A stretch of 64,000 bases of DNA from an uncultured Roseibium sp. (GTDB taxonomy: Bacteria > Pseudomonadota > Alphaproteobacteria > Rhizobiales > Stappiaceae), in the NCBI RefSeq assembly GCF_963669205.1, contig NZ_OY769915.1:1276001-1340000 (forward strand), read 5' to 3'. Position numbers and translations under genes: made by a program. Positions 1 through 8,606 of this stretch are shown here, piece after piece (the stretch's first letter is position 1; each line of letters opens with the position of its first letter). Below the pieces are notes generated by a model. That model saw only the letters and a program-made list of their open reading frames with translations, did no database searches and was not told where the DNA came from.

Positions 1-5
1 AAACA

Positions 6-764
6 ATGGGAAAATACGAGTTCAAGATGCAGCGGCTGTTCTTGCGGCACATTCTCGCCGAAGGAGCCCGGATCGAGGCCGACCGGGGTCAGGCGAACTA
101 TCTGATCAACGTGCTGCGGATGAAGGATGGCGACTACATCCTGGTGTTCAACGGCAACGACGGTGAGTGGCTGGCGAAGATCTCCAGCGGCGGCCGCCGG
201 GAATGCGCCTTTCAGATCATGGAGCGTACGCGGGAGCAGACCGCGCACAATGATCTGATCTACCTGTTCGCCCCTCTCAAGCACGCAAGGCTGGACTACA
301 TGGTCCAGAAGGCGGTCGAAATGGGTGTCGGCAGCCTTCAGCCGGTCATGACACAGCATACGCAGTCGAGCCGCATCAACCTGGAACGCATGGAAGCCAA
401 TGTCATTGAAGCCGCCGAGCAGTGCGGTGTCCTTTCCATCCCCGAAGTTGTCGGTCCCCAGCCGCTCAGGGAGGTGCTGGCCGAATGGCCCCACATGCAC
501 CCGGACCGGCGGCTTCTGTTTTGTGACGAGGCGGAGGGCACGCACAATCCCCTGTTGACGCTCGCGCAGATGAAAGAGGCGGGTCCCCAGCCGCTTGCTG
601 TTATAGTAGGCCCCGAGGGAGGCTTTTCCGAAGACGAGCGGGCGCAGCTCCGTGCCCTTGACTTCGTGACCGCGATCCCTCTTGGCCCGCGTATCCTGCG
701 GGCGGATACCGCGGCCGTTGCGGCCTTGACGATCATTCAGGCGACGGTCGGTGACTGGAGATAG
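6..764 (+). CDS. rsmE: 16S rRNA (uracil-1498-N3)-methyltransferase RsmE
   Basis: RsmE methylates N3 of U1498 in 16S rRNA of the 30S subunit, using S-adenosylmethionine. At 252 residues the length fits the family. The C-terminal half carries the SPOUT knot signatures GPEGGFSEDE (about residue 201) and LGPRILRADTAA (about 225-236), which form the SAM pocket. The N-terminal PUA-like part includes NYLINVLRM (about 31-39). A second in-frame ATG at 27 (MQRLF) is an alternative start. The gene begins at the window edge, so its promoter is not seen. Its stop lies 2 bases before the cyclase gene, so the two are probably cotranscribed. The pairing with gshA about 2 kb downstream is common in rhizobia-like genomes (recalled, not checked). 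Confidence 0.93.
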   Translation: MGKYEFKMQRLFLRHILAEGARIEADRGQANYLINVLRMKDGDYILVFNGNDGEWLAKISSGGRRECAFQIMERTREQTAHNDLIYLFAPLKHARLDYMVQKAVEMGVGSLQPVMTQHTQSSRINLERMEANVIEAAEQCGVLSIPEVVGPQPLREVLAEWPHMHPDRRLLFCDEAEGTHNPLLTLAQMKEAGPQPLAVIVGPEGGFSEDERAQLRALDFVTAIPLGPRILRADTAAVAALTIIQATVGDWR

Positions 765-766
765 AA

Positions 767-2533
767 ATGGGGCCGGAGAGCCGCCCGCCGGACAAAAAAG
801 CTGAAACCGGCGCTGGCGGGCTGACGCAACATCTGGAAGGTGACATCGCCGCGCAGGCAGGACCATCTGCGGCGGAAAAACCGTTTCGTCTTCCTGTCGG
901 CATCGCACTTGGTCTCGTCTTCTCCATTTCCCTTGTCGTCATGTGCGGGACCATTATCGCCTTCCTTGCATCCTCCGACCGCAACATCGCGAAACGGCTG
1001 CTGAACGAACAGGCGGGCGCCGTGCTGAAGGGGCACGAGGAAGTCCTGCATAATTTTTTCACGCGGCAGGAACACCTGTTCCAATCGATCGCGAGCCATG
1101 CCGCGCAGTCGGGGCGCAGGATGACATCCTCCGATCTGAAGCCGTATCTGGAACTCCTTCCCGAGGGTGTGAAGCTCGAACTCGGACGCGCGGTCCTCGA
1201 CGAAGCGCCCGGCGACCGGCTGCCGGAGGCCAGCTGGTCGGAGTTCAAATACCGGCAAGGGTTCGCAACCGCGGTCCGGGAACTGGAGATCGACCTTGGA
1301 AACGGACAGATCCTTTTGGGGTACTTTCCGCAAACGGTTTTTGCCCGGCTGGCGCGCGAAATGTCCTGGGACGAGCGGCAGCGGATCTTTCTCCTCGCCG
1401 GTTCCGACAAGGCAATCGCTGTTGACGGTGTGCCGGAGGAGAAGTTTGCAGCTTCTCCCGGCGCAGTCCTCCCGGATCTTGGCGGCTTGAGCGGCACACC
1501 GCTCCGCCTGCTCTGGCATGACCAGCCGCGAGGGCGGGGGATCGGCGAAGGCATTGAGGGCAAGCTGTTTCCTGCTGACGGTGGCATGTACACTGCGATA
1601 TACGGCGAGGTCACGAGCGGACCGGCCAGCGGCTGGATCGTCGGCACGCTCTACCGGGCGGACGAATTCGGAGCGGTTCTCGACCAGACCTGGGTCGTGC
1701 TCTACGTGGCGCTGGGTGTCTTGATCGTCGGCGCGATCCTGTCTTTCCTGATCGGCCGCATGCTGGGCCGGCCGCTGACGCGTCTGGCAAATTCGGCCGC
1801 GGAACTCCGGCAACTCAATTTCGACGACGCGCAGCGTCTGCCGCGCTCCCGCCTGGCCGAACTGGATGACGTTAACCAGGCCTTCAACGGCTCCGTCGGT
1901 GCGTTGAACGCGTTCGCGAAATATGTGCCCCGGGAGCTTGTGTCGCGTCTGATCGAGGAAGGCATGACACGTTCGCGCAATATCGAGTTGCGGGAAATGA
2001 CGATTGTGTTCGCCGATCTGGCAGGATTTACCGGAAAGGCTTCCCATCTGACGCCGGAGGAGACTGCCACATATCTCAACACCTATTTCGAGACGGTGTC
2101 CGAGGCGATCGCCGAGAGTGACGGAACGATCGACAAGTTTCTCGGCGACGGTGTCATGGCGTTCTGGGGCGCGCCGTCCGATCAGCCGGACCATGCCGCG
2201 ATGGCCATCCGCGCCGTCGTCAGGCTTGCCGAGAGGATCAATGCCTCCGGCAGCGATGACATGCGGGTCAGGATCGGCGTGCATACCGGCAAGGTCGTTG
2301 TCGGAGATATCGGAACGACCGCCCGCATGAACTACACCGTCATCGGAGATGCCGTGAATGTTGCCGCGAGACTGCAGGAACATGGCAAGGAAGTCGACGC
2401 AGGCGCCCGGGTGGTTGCCCTGGCGAGCGGGGAAACGGTCTCCCAGATCCCCGAGGGATTCAGCGGGTTGAGCCTCGGCAGGGTCAGGCTGCGCGGCCGC
2501 GACGAACCGCTGACCGTGTTCAGAATTGCGTGA
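767..2533 (+). CDS. Membrane-bound class III adenylate/guanylate cyclase
   Basis: This 588-residue protein should make a cyclic nucleotide, most likely cAMP, at the inner membrane in response to a periplasmic signal. A hydrophilic N-terminus leads to a first membrane segment at about residues 44-66. A periplasmic sensor region of roughly 240 residues follows, with no family I can name. A second membrane segment lies at about 310-332 and is followed by a HAMP-like linker. The C-terminal cyclase domain (about 405-588) has FADLAGFT and FLGDGVMAFW, whose aspartates bind metal, and IGDAVNVAARL in the dimer/transition-state region. All core residues I can identify are present, so it looks active. 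It starts 2 bases after rsmE. Substrate (ATP or GTP) cannot be settled by eye. Confidence 0.9.
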   Translation: MGPESRPPDKKAETGAGGLTQHLEGDIAAQAGPSAAEKPFRLPVGIALGLVFSISLVVMCGTIIAFLASSDRNIAKRLLNEQAGAVLKGHEEVLHNFFTRQEHLFQSIASHAAQSGRRMTSSDLKPYLELLPEGVKLELGRAVLDEAPGDRLPEASWSEFKYRQGFATAVRELEIDLGNGQILLGYFPQTVFARLAREMSWDERQRIFLLAGSDKAIAVDGVPEEKFAASPGAVLPDLGGLSGTPLRLLWHDQPRGRGIGEGIEGKLFPADGGMYTAIYGEVTSGPASGWIVGTLYRADEFGAVLDQTWVVLYVALGVLIVGAILSFLIGRMLGRPLTRLANSAAELRQLNFDDAQRLPRSRLAELDDVNQAFNGSVGALNAFAKYVPRELVSRLIEEGMTRSRNIELREMTIVFADLAGFTGKASHLTPEETATYLNTYFETVSEAIAESDGTIDKFLGDGVMAFWGAPSDQPDHAAMAIRAVVRLAERINASGSDDMRVRIGVHTGKVVVGDIGTTARMNYTVIGDAVNVAARLQEHGKEVDAGARVVALASGETVSQIPEGFSGLSLGRVRLRGRDEPLTVFRIA

Positions 2534-2692
2534 AGGAACCGGGATCGGGTTTCATTGCTTGCATTCTGCCTTGAAGCCTCCTAAATCACCCAAGCTCGAG
2601 AGCGTTTAGCGAAAAACGCGCCGGATCAATGCGGTATCCAGGTCGATTTCGAATTCTTCCCGGAATTCCGCGCAGACATTTAGGACTGCCTC

Positions 2693-4066
2693 ATGGCCCG
2701 CGATACGGTCGATACCACGCCGATTGAAACTGTTGCCGATCTGGCAGCGACCCTTGAGGCGGGATGCAAACCGGAAGACAGGTTCCGGATCGGCACCGAG
2801 CACGAGAAATTCGGTTTCTGCCTGAAGCAGCTCTCGCCCATTCCCTATGAGGGGCCCAATGGTGTCGAGGCTGTTCTGGACGGTATGGAACAGCTTCTTG
2901 GCTGGGAACGGATCGAGGATGCCGGCAGAATCATAGGTCTTGCCGACAACGAGGGCGGGGGCGCCATTTCCATCGAACCGGGTGGTCAGTTCGAGCTGTC
3001 CGGCGCGCCGCTTGAAAACCTTCACCAGACCTGCCGCGAGGCCAACCAGCACCTGGCACATGTCCGCCAGATCGCGGAGCCCATGGGTGTGGGCTTTCTC
3101 GGTATCGGCATGACGCCGACCTGGACGCGTGAACAGGTTCCGCGCATGCCCAAGTCGCGCTACGACATCATGACCAACTACATGCCGAAAGTCGGCTCGC
3201 TCGGCCTCGACATGATGTACCGGACCTCGACCATCCAGGTGAATCTCGATTTCTCGTCCGAGGCCGACATGGTGCGCAAGATGCGGATCGGGCTGGCACT
3301 ACAGCCGATCGCCACCGCAATGTTTGCAAACTCGCCGTTCACGGACGGCCGGCCCAACGGCTTCAAGTCCTTCCGCGCGCAGATCTGGACCGATACCGAC
3401 CGGGACCGGACCGGCGACATGCCCTTCGCGTTCGAAGACGGTTTCGGTTTTGAACGCTATGTCGAGTGGGCACTCGATATTCCGATGTATTTCGTCAAGC
3501 GCGGCACCACCTATTACGACGTGACGGATACGACGTTCCGCCAGTTCATGAATGGGGCCCTGGAGGGGCGGGTACCGGACGCCACGCCGAGCCTTGGCGA
3601 CTGGAACAACCACCTGTCGACGCTCTTCCCGGATGTCCGGCTCAAGAAGTACATCGAGATGCGCGGCGCCGACGGCGGCCCCTGGCGCCGCATCTGTGCA
3701 CTTCCGGCGCTCTGGGTGGGTCTGCTCTACGATGATGGCGTGCTCGACCAGACCTGGGAACTGGTGCGTGACTGGACGCGGGAAGAACGCGCCGCCTTGC
3801 GCGCCGGTGTCCCGAAGACGGCGCTGCAGACACCATTCCGCAGTGGCACGGTTCTCGATGTCGCCAAGCAAGTTCTGGCGCTGTCGCAGGAAGGCCTGAA
3901 GCGTCGGAATCGTCTGAGCGATGGCGATCTCGACGAGCGGGTTCACCTGGCACCTTTGGAAGAAGGCCTGGCGGCCGGCATGTGCCCCGCCGACATCCTC
4001 CTGCAGCGCTACGAAGGCTCATGGAACGGCGATATCACCCAGGTTTTCCGCGAATACGCCTATTGA
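2693..4066 (+). CDS. gshA: Glutamate-cysteine ligase, plant/proteobacterial type
   Basis: Catalyses the ATP-dependent joining of L-glutamate and L-cysteine, the first step of glutathione synthesis, in the cytoplasm. The 457-residue protein belongs to the GCS2 plant-type class, not the E. coli GshA class. GTEHEKFGF (about residue 38) and GGAISIEPGGQFELSG (about 84-100) are the conserved N-terminal motifs, and the chain is full length. It sits downstream of the cyclase gene with a gap of about 160 bases and is followed at once by an intrinsic terminator. Three glutathione S-transferase genes occur elsewhere in the window, in keeping with active glutathione metabolism. Confidence 0.95.
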   Translation: MARDTVDTTPIETVADLAATLEAGCKPEDRFRIGTEHEKFGFCLKQLSPIPYEGPNGVEAVLDGMEQLLGWERIEDAGRIIGLADNEGGGAISIEPGGQFELSGAPLENLHQTCREANQHLAHVRQIAEPMGVGFLGIGMTPTWTREQVPRMPKSRYDIMTNYMPKVGSLGLDMMYRTSTIQVNLDFSSEADMVRKMRIGLALQPIATAMFANSPFTDGRPNGFKSFRAQIWTDTDRDRTGDMPFAFEDGFGFERYVEWALDIPMYFVKRGTTYYDVTDTTFRQFMNGALEGRVPDATPSLGDWNNHLSTLFPDVRLKKYIEMRGADGGPWRRICALPALWVGLLYDDGVLDQTWELVRDWTREERAALRAGVPKTALQTPFRSGTVLDVAKQVLALSQEGLKRRNRLSDGDLDERVHLAPLEEGLAAGMCPADILLQRYEGSWNGDITQVFREYAY

Positions 4067-4140
4067 ACGGATGCTGCCGGCAAACGAAATCTGTTCGTTC
4101 ATCCGGTCTGGCGAAAGGCATCAATTGACCTGACCTCCCG

Positions 4141-4171
4141 AAAAGGCCACTCTTCTGTGGGATGGCCTTTT
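4141..4171 (+). terminator. Intrinsic terminator after gshA
   Basis: The inverted repeat AAAAGGCCA (4141-4149) and TGGCCTTTT (4163-4171) forms a 9-bp perfect stem 75 bases after the gshA stop. The ATG at 4162 lies inside the stem, which argues against using it as the start of the next gene. Confidence 0.75.
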
Positions 4172-4209
4172 GTCTCAAGGCCTTGCCCGGGTCTGAGGGG
4201 AGCAATGCC

Positions 4210-4971
4210 ATGATTGGCAGCGATATGGGGATGCCTCCATTTGACGTTTTTTCCTTGTCCGAGGATGTCAGGGAACGCTTCGGCTGGTCGAACGATGATC
4301 TGAGCAAGGTCATGGAACAACTCTTGCCGGCGGCATTGAACGGTTTCCGGTACTTCGGCAGCACCGTGCCCGGGTTCTCAGACTTTCCCGGTTTGCCCTC
4401 GTCGTTTGGAACCGGCGGCGATTCACCGTTTTCCACCTTCATGCAGAATGCGTCCGGAACCGCGCTGACCCCGTTCTTCGGTCCGGAAGCCGTGCAGAAC
4501 GCACTCGCCGCGCAGATATCAGGTCTGACCGGTCTTCAAAGCGATGCGATCCAGGAGATGATGCCCGTTGCGGCAACACTGGCGATGGGACAGGTTGCGC
4601 GACCGTTCCTGCAAGGCGAGGCGCGGAACCTTCTTGATGCCTATCTGCGCGGGTTTGCCCGAGGGCGCCCGAAACCGCAGCCGACGCCGGTCGATTACAT
4701 GCAGGGCTATGCCGACGCGATGACGGCGTTTTGGGGATCCTTCCTGCAACCGGCCAGCGTCGTCAGTGAGCCGGCCGAACCCGTCGACGAACCGGAGCCG
4801 GAAGAAGACCTTCCCGGAGAGGACAACGACACAGCCGAAGAACCGGCATCGGAATTCGACGAGATGGTTTCAAGCTGGATGGCGGCCGGCCGCGATTTCC
4901 AGTCGAACCAGTTCAGGGCCTTTGACAGCTTCTTCGAAAAAGCGGCTCGGGACCTCGACGAGGACAAATAA
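4210..4971 (+). CDS. Hypothetical cytoplasmic protein, DUF937-like middle region
   Basis: Function unknown. The protein is 253 residues from ATG 4210, which is preceded by a good AGGGGAG ribosome site. An upstream in-frame ATG at 4162 lies within the gshA terminator and is unlikely. No signal peptide or membrane segment is visible. A middle stretch (about residues 80-135) with AAQISGLTGLQSDAIQEM resembles the DUF937 pattern of a short helix repeat ending in a buried proline-rich turn; this is a weak resemblance. The C-terminal third is very acidic and proline/glutamate-rich (about 195-225), then ends in a helical segment with MAAGRDFQSNQF. That tail recalls phasin-like helices, but I would not assign it. 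The gene is monocistronic, bounded by terminators. Confidence 0.7.
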   Translation: MIGSDMGMPPFDVFSLSEDVRERFGWSNDDLSKVMEQLLPAALNGFRYFGSTVPGFSDFPGLPSSFGTGGDSPFSTFMQNASGTALTPFFGPEAVQNALAAQISGLTGLQSDAIQEMMPVAATLAMGQVARPFLQGEARNLLDAYLRGFARGRPKPQPTPVDYMQGYADAMTAFWGSFLQPASVVSEPAEPVDEPEPEEDLPGEDNDTAEEPASEFDEMVSSWMAAGRDFQSNQFRAFDSFFEKAARDLDEDK

Positions 4972-4976
4972 AAAAA

Positions 4977-5003
4977 GACCCGCCGGGGGGCGGGTCAGTT
5001 TTC
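4977..5003 (+). terminator. Intrinsic terminator after the 4210-4971 gene
   Basis: GACCCGCC (4977-4984) and GGCGGGTC (4989-4996) form an 8-bp GC-rich stem, preceded by an A run and followed by AGTTTT. It also faces the convergent DUF1127 gene. Confidence 0.8.
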
Positions 5004-5054
5004 GTCAGCAAGGCTTGCCGACAGGGGCTGCAAATCCGGGGACGCAGAAAGAAC

Positions 5055-5375
5055 TCAGGCGGCGATCTGTCCTGATTTACCCTTGTGTCCGTCGAGCAGG
5101 ATCAGGGGCTGTTTCTCCAGAACGCTGTTGGCTGCGCTGAGATTGAAAGCGCCTCCGAACGTCGTTGTGGTGCTCAAAACAGATGTCGGGTCTCGATAGA
5201 ACGGTTCGGCCAACGCGCGTCGAACGTCGCTCCGCGTCAGGCCAATGTCCTTGAGTTGTTCGTCGGACCAGTGTGTCAGTTCGTTCACATGGCGCCGGTT
5301 GTTAAACACACGCCATGCACGGGCAGCCATCTGCCCGAGAAGAGCGACGAAGGGGATGCTAGCGAAATGTGTCAT
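5055..5375 (-). CDS. DUF1127 (YjiS-like) small protein
   Basis: A 106-residue protein with the DUF1127 signature around residues 25-50: paired arginines, LTHWSDEQLKDIGLTRSDV. Family members are small arginine-rich proteins; some in alphaproteobacteria act in RNA turnover or phosphate and stress physiology, but the role here is not known. The N-terminus is mildly hydrophobic. The tail after residue 60 has no recognised domain and is longer than in typical members of about 50 residues. An AGGAGAC ribosome site supports the ATG at 5373-5375. It is divergent from a LysR gene and shares with it a 266-bp region containing a perfect inverted repeat, so it is a candidate target of that regulator. Confidence 0.82.
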   Translation of the reverse strand: MTHFASIPFVALLGQMAARAWRVFNNRRHVNELTHWSDEQLKDIGLTRSDVRRALAEPFYRDPTSVLSTTTTFGGAFNLSAANSVLEKQPLILLDGHKGKSGQIAA

Positions 5376-5474
5376 GGCAAAAGTCTCCTGTGAGCGGCCG
5401 ACGGAAGTGTCGGCAGCCTGTTCCGCGCCGGTTGTGGCGATCCTTGTTTGAGGAACATCCTCAAGATGCCTATT

Positions 5475-5505
5475 TCACAAACATAAATCCAACGAATGTT
5501 TGTGA
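5475..5505. promoter_or_regulatory. Perfect inverted repeat, LysR-type T-N11-A box
   Basis: TCACAAACAT (5475-5484) and ATGTTTGTGA (5496-5505) are exact reverse complements separated by 11 bases. The inner T and A give the classic T-N11-A LysR box. It lies between the divergent DUF1127 gene and the first LysR gene, so autoregulation and control of the DUF1127 gene are both plausible. Confidence 0.7.
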
Positions 5506-5641
5506 TGGAATAGATCAGTAAGTGTGATGTGAGAAATTCCTTCAGGAAATCGGCAATGCATCGGAGCGGGGGAGAATAATCATTTCACCTTTGAATGGAT
5601 GTCATGATAAGCATGACGATCTGTTATCATTGGGGGGGCAA

Positions 5642-6517
5642 ATGCTCGATCTCGATCAGTTGCGGACATTCGTCGCCATTGCCGAAAGCGGCAGTTTCAC
5701 CAGGGCTGCGGAAAACGTGCACAAGACCCAGTCCGCCGTTTCGATGCAGATGCGGCGGCTGGAAGAGCGGATCGGCAAGCCCTTGTTTGTCAGGGTGGGG
5801 CGGCAGTCCCGGCTGACGGAGCACGGAGAACGCCTGCTTCACTACGCAAGGCGGCTGGTTCAGCTGAACGATGAAACCCTTGCCGCGTTCGACGACACCG
5901 AACTTGCCGGTCTCGTGCGCCTCGGCACCCCGGACGACTATGCGGATCGGTTCCTGCCCGAAATCCTGGCGCGGTTCTCAAGGTCCAACCCCAAGGCGGA
6001 AGTCAGCGTCGTCTGCGCGCCGACCCCCAATCTGGCCGACATGATCGGCGAGGGCGAACTGGACGTTGCGATCATCACGCACGTCCAGAAGAAGGGGCGC
6101 AAACACGTCGATCTCGTTAGGCGCGAACCGCTCCTGTGGGTCGCGTCCGCGCGTCACGCCATCGAAAACGAATCGCCGCTGCCGCTGGCGCTTGGCCGTG
6201 CGACATGCGACTGGCGCAAAGCCGCGATCAATGCTCTGGGCGACCAGATGCGCGAGCATCGCCTTCTGTATTCGAGCTGGAATTCGACGGCGGTCGGTGC
6301 CGCCGTGCTGGCAGGTCTCGCCATATCCGTTTTGCCGGAAAGTGCGCTGCGGTCCGGCATGCGTGTGCTGACCGAAGCCGATGGGTTTCCGAAACTGCCG
6401 GATTGTGAAATCGGCATCATGCGCTCCTGGCACAACAGCTCGCGAGTGACCGATGCCCTGGTGGAGCACATTGTTTCGTCGCTCGACAACCTCTCGGTGC
6501 CGCACGCTGCCGAATGA
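5642..6517 (+). CDS. LysR-family transcriptional regulator (paralogue 1)
   Basis: A 291-residue LysR-type regulator. The N-terminal winged helix (about 1-60) reads LDQLRTFVAIAESGSFTRAA and then KTQSAVSMQMRRLEER. An effector-binding domain follows from about residue 90. I chose ATG 5642 because a poly-G ribosome site precedes it directly and LysR proteins usually begin a few residues before the first helix; an ATG at 5591 would add 17 odd residues. The protein is closely similar throughout to the next gene, including RRLEER, PDDYADR and VFPES/VLPES motifs, so the two arose by duplication. The effector is unknown. Confidence 0.9.
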   Translation: MLDLDQLRTFVAIAESGSFTRAAENVHKTQSAVSMQMRRLEERIGKPLFVRVGRQSRLTEHGERLLHYARRLVQLNDETLAAFDDTELAGLVRLGTPDDYADRFLPEILARFSRSNPKAEVSVVCAPTPNLADMIGEGELDVAIITHVQKKGRKHVDLVRREPLLWVASARHAIENESPLPLALGRATCDWRKAAINALGDQMREHRLLYSSWNSTAVGAAVLAGLAISVLPESALRSGMRVLTEADGFPKLPDCEIGIMRSWHNSSRVTDALVEHIVSSLDNLSVPHAAE

Positions 6518-6683
6518 CAGATGGTCCCATAACTCGATATAATTCAGAAACTTACATGAATTCCGCGCGATCTGACGGGCTTAATTTCCGTTTGTAATGT
6601 AAGAATTTTTGATGTATTATCGCCTAATCAATTCGAATCTCAAATCATCCGCTCGATATGTGGTTGAACCGCGGAGTATTCCG

Positions 6684-7574
6684 ATGAATCACGCGTTGGA
6701 CATTGATCAGCTCCGCACGTTTTTGGCGATTGCCGAGCTTGGCAGCTTTACCAAGGCCGGTGAAGCCGTACACAAGACCCAATCGGCCGTATCGATGCAG
6801 ATGCGGCGGCTGGAGGAACGCGTCGGACAACCGATTTTCATCAAGGACGGCCGCCAGTCGCGTCTGACGGAAGACGGTCAGCGCCTGGTCGAGTTCGCGC
6901 GCCGCATGATTCTCCTGAATGACGAAACCCTGTCCGCGTTCAACGGTCGGAAGGAAGTGGGCCATGTCAAACTCGGCGTGCCCGATGACTATGCGGACCG
7001 TCTGCTGCCCCAGGTGCTGGCGGCATTCAACAGGTTGAACCCGTCGATTGAGGTGCAGGTGGAGTGCTCCGGCAGCAGCAAGCTGACGGAAGCCATCCGT
7101 GAAGGCACGCTGGACGTGGCGATCACAACGTCGAGCGACACCATGGATCTCAGGGGCGAGATCATTCGCCGCGAACCGCTCTACTGGGTGACATCAACGC
7201 AGCATTGCGCGCACACGCAGGACATCATCCGCCTTGCGCTCGGCCCCGCATCCTGTGGCTGGCGGCGCATGTCGATGGATGCCCTGGACCGGGCGGGCAG
7301 GCGTTACCGCGTTTCCTATACGAGCTCCAGCGCGGCTGCGCTTGTTGGAGCCGTTCAGGCCGGACTGGCCGTGACCGTGTTTCCGGAAAGTGCGATCCGG
7401 GATGGCATGCGCATTCTGGATGAAAGGGACGGCTTCCCGACGCTTCCCTCGTGCGACATTGCGCTGTTGCGCTCGGATGCGGCGCGTGAAGCGATGCACG
7501 ATACGCTGTGCAATCACCTGATCGCGGCAATCGGAAATGTCGGCACCTCCGCCGCCCAGCTTGCCGCGGAATAA
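6684..7574 (+). CDS. LysR-family transcriptional regulator (paralogue 2)
   Basis: A 296-residue LysR regulator, tandem paralogue of the preceding gene, 166 bases downstream. Shared motifs are LDIDQLRTFLAIAELGSFTK, HKTQSAVSMQMRRLEER, GVPDDYADRLLPQ and PESAIRDGMRIL. ATG 6684 is chosen by alignment with paralogue 1; the longer frame from 6609 adds 25 residues without a clear ribosome site. The upstream region has CTTACAT (6551-6557) and ATGTAAG (6597-6603) as widely spaced inverted half-sites. It converges on the EamA transporter gene, with 12 bases between the stops. Having two similar regulators side by side suggests split effector or target specificity, or a heteromeric pair; this is inference. 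Confidence 0.9.
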   Translation: MNHALDIDQLRTFLAIAELGSFTKAGEAVHKTQSAVSMQMRRLEERVGQPIFIKDGRQSRLTEDGQRLVEFARRMILLNDETLSAFNGRKEVGHVKLGVPDDYADRLLPQVLAAFNRLNPSIEVQVECSGSSKLTEAIREGTLDVAITTSSDTMDLRGEIIRREPLYWVTSTQHCAHTQDIIRLALGPASCGWRRMSMDALDRAGRRYRVSYTSSSAAALVGAVQAGLAVTVFPESAIRDGMRILDERDGFPTLPSCDIALLRSDAAREAMHDTLCNHLIAAIGNVGTSAAQLAAE

Positions 7575-7586
7575 TCCCGGAGCGCC

Positions 7587-8504
7587 TCAGCGCGCCTTGA
7601 GCATCATGATATTGCCGCCCAGGACGCAGACGAGGCCAAGCGCCGCAATGGCGGTCCACTGATAGCCCTCAAAAATCGTCGAGAGCGAGAGCGCCACGAC
7701 GGGAAACATGACCGTGGCGTAGCCCGCACGGGCGGAGCCGATCCGGCCGAGCAGCGTCAGGTAGGAGGCAAAGGCGATCACGGACGAGACAACCGCGAGA
7801 AACACCAGCCCGCCGAAATAGGAAGACGACCACTCAACGGCAAAGCTCTGGCCGCGAAGCGCCGAAAACACGCCCAGAAAACAAGCCCCATAGACCATTC
7901 CCCAGGCGGTGGCCGGCGCAACGGCGATGCCCTTTTTCTGTGTGTCCGCTGACACCATGTTGCCGAAGCAGAAGGACAGGGTGCCCGCGATACACATGCC
8001 CAGTCCCACGGCGGCGTGCGTGTTGAACTCGGCATCCGCGAATTTCGGCCAGAACATGAACGCAATTCCAGCAAAACCCAAGAGGCCCGCGGCGAGCGCA
8101 AGCAGGTTCGGGCGCTGACCGAACAGGACCAGGCTCAGGAACAGGTTGAAAATCGATGCCGTTGAGAAGATGACCGCGAGCAGACCGGAGGGTATCTGTA
8201 TGGCACCGTAGTAGAACAGCGTGAAATTGGTCGAGAAAAGAAGCGCGCCGAGGCCCGCGAACCGGATGTGCTCGCGCAAGCCGAAGGAAAGTGTGTGCCC
8301 CCGAAACTTGACCCAGGCCATCATGATCGATGCGGCAAGCACAAACCGCCAGAACACGGAGACTTCCGGAACAACGGTCGCAACTTGGCTTTTCATGGCG
8401 ATCCAGCTGAAACCCCAGGCGAGCACCGTCACGGCATAAAGACCATAGTCAGTGGCCGTAAAGCCGCTCGGGTCGCGGCGGATCGCGGAAGAAGCGACGC
8501 TCAT
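7587..8504 (-). CDS. EamA/DMT-family membrane transporter
   Basis: A 305-residue inner-membrane protein of the drug/metabolite transporter superfamily, with about ten hydrophobic segments arranged as two EamA repeats. YAVTVLAWGFSWIAMKSQ opens the first repeat, and a mid-protein repeat begins around GLGMCIAGTLSFCFGNM. Substrates in this family range from amino acids to purines, so none is assigned. I prefer ATG 8502-8504 (MSVASSA). A longer frame opens at ATG 8591, but it would put 29 non-hydrophobic residues ahead of the first domain. Upstream lies the structured inverted repeat at 8607-8869, shared with the divergent amidotransferase gene. Confidence 0.88.
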   Translation of the reverse strand: MSVASSAIRRDPSGFTATDYGLYAVTVLAWGFSWIAMKSQVATVVPEVSVFWRFVLAASIMMAWVKFRGHTLSFGLREHIRFAGLGALLFSTNFTLFYYGAIQIPSGLLAVIFSTASIFNLFLSLVLFGQRPNLLALAAGLLGFAGIAFMFWPKFADAEFNTHAAVGLGMCIAGTLSFCFGNMVSADTQKKGIAVAPATAWGMVYGACFLGVFSALRGQSFAVEWSSSYFGGLVFLAVVSSVIAFASYLTLLGRIGSARAGYATVMFPVVALSLSTIFEGYQWTAIAALGLVCVLGGNIMMLKAR

Positions 8505-8606
8505 GAAAACACCATGTCCTGAAAATCCTTGCGTGGAATCTGGCGTGGCACCCGGTTCAGCGCAAATGATTGTTTTTGATGTTTTCATCACAGCTGCAGA
8601 TGATTG

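Noticed and set aside
737..2383. Minus-strand 548-codon frame opposite the cyclase gene
   Set aside because: It is a shadow frame in high-GC DNA; the plus strand has clear domain motifs and the minus product has none.
4162..4209. Upstream ATG for the gene at 4210
   Set aside because: The ATG lies in the stem of the gshA terminator and has no ribosome site.
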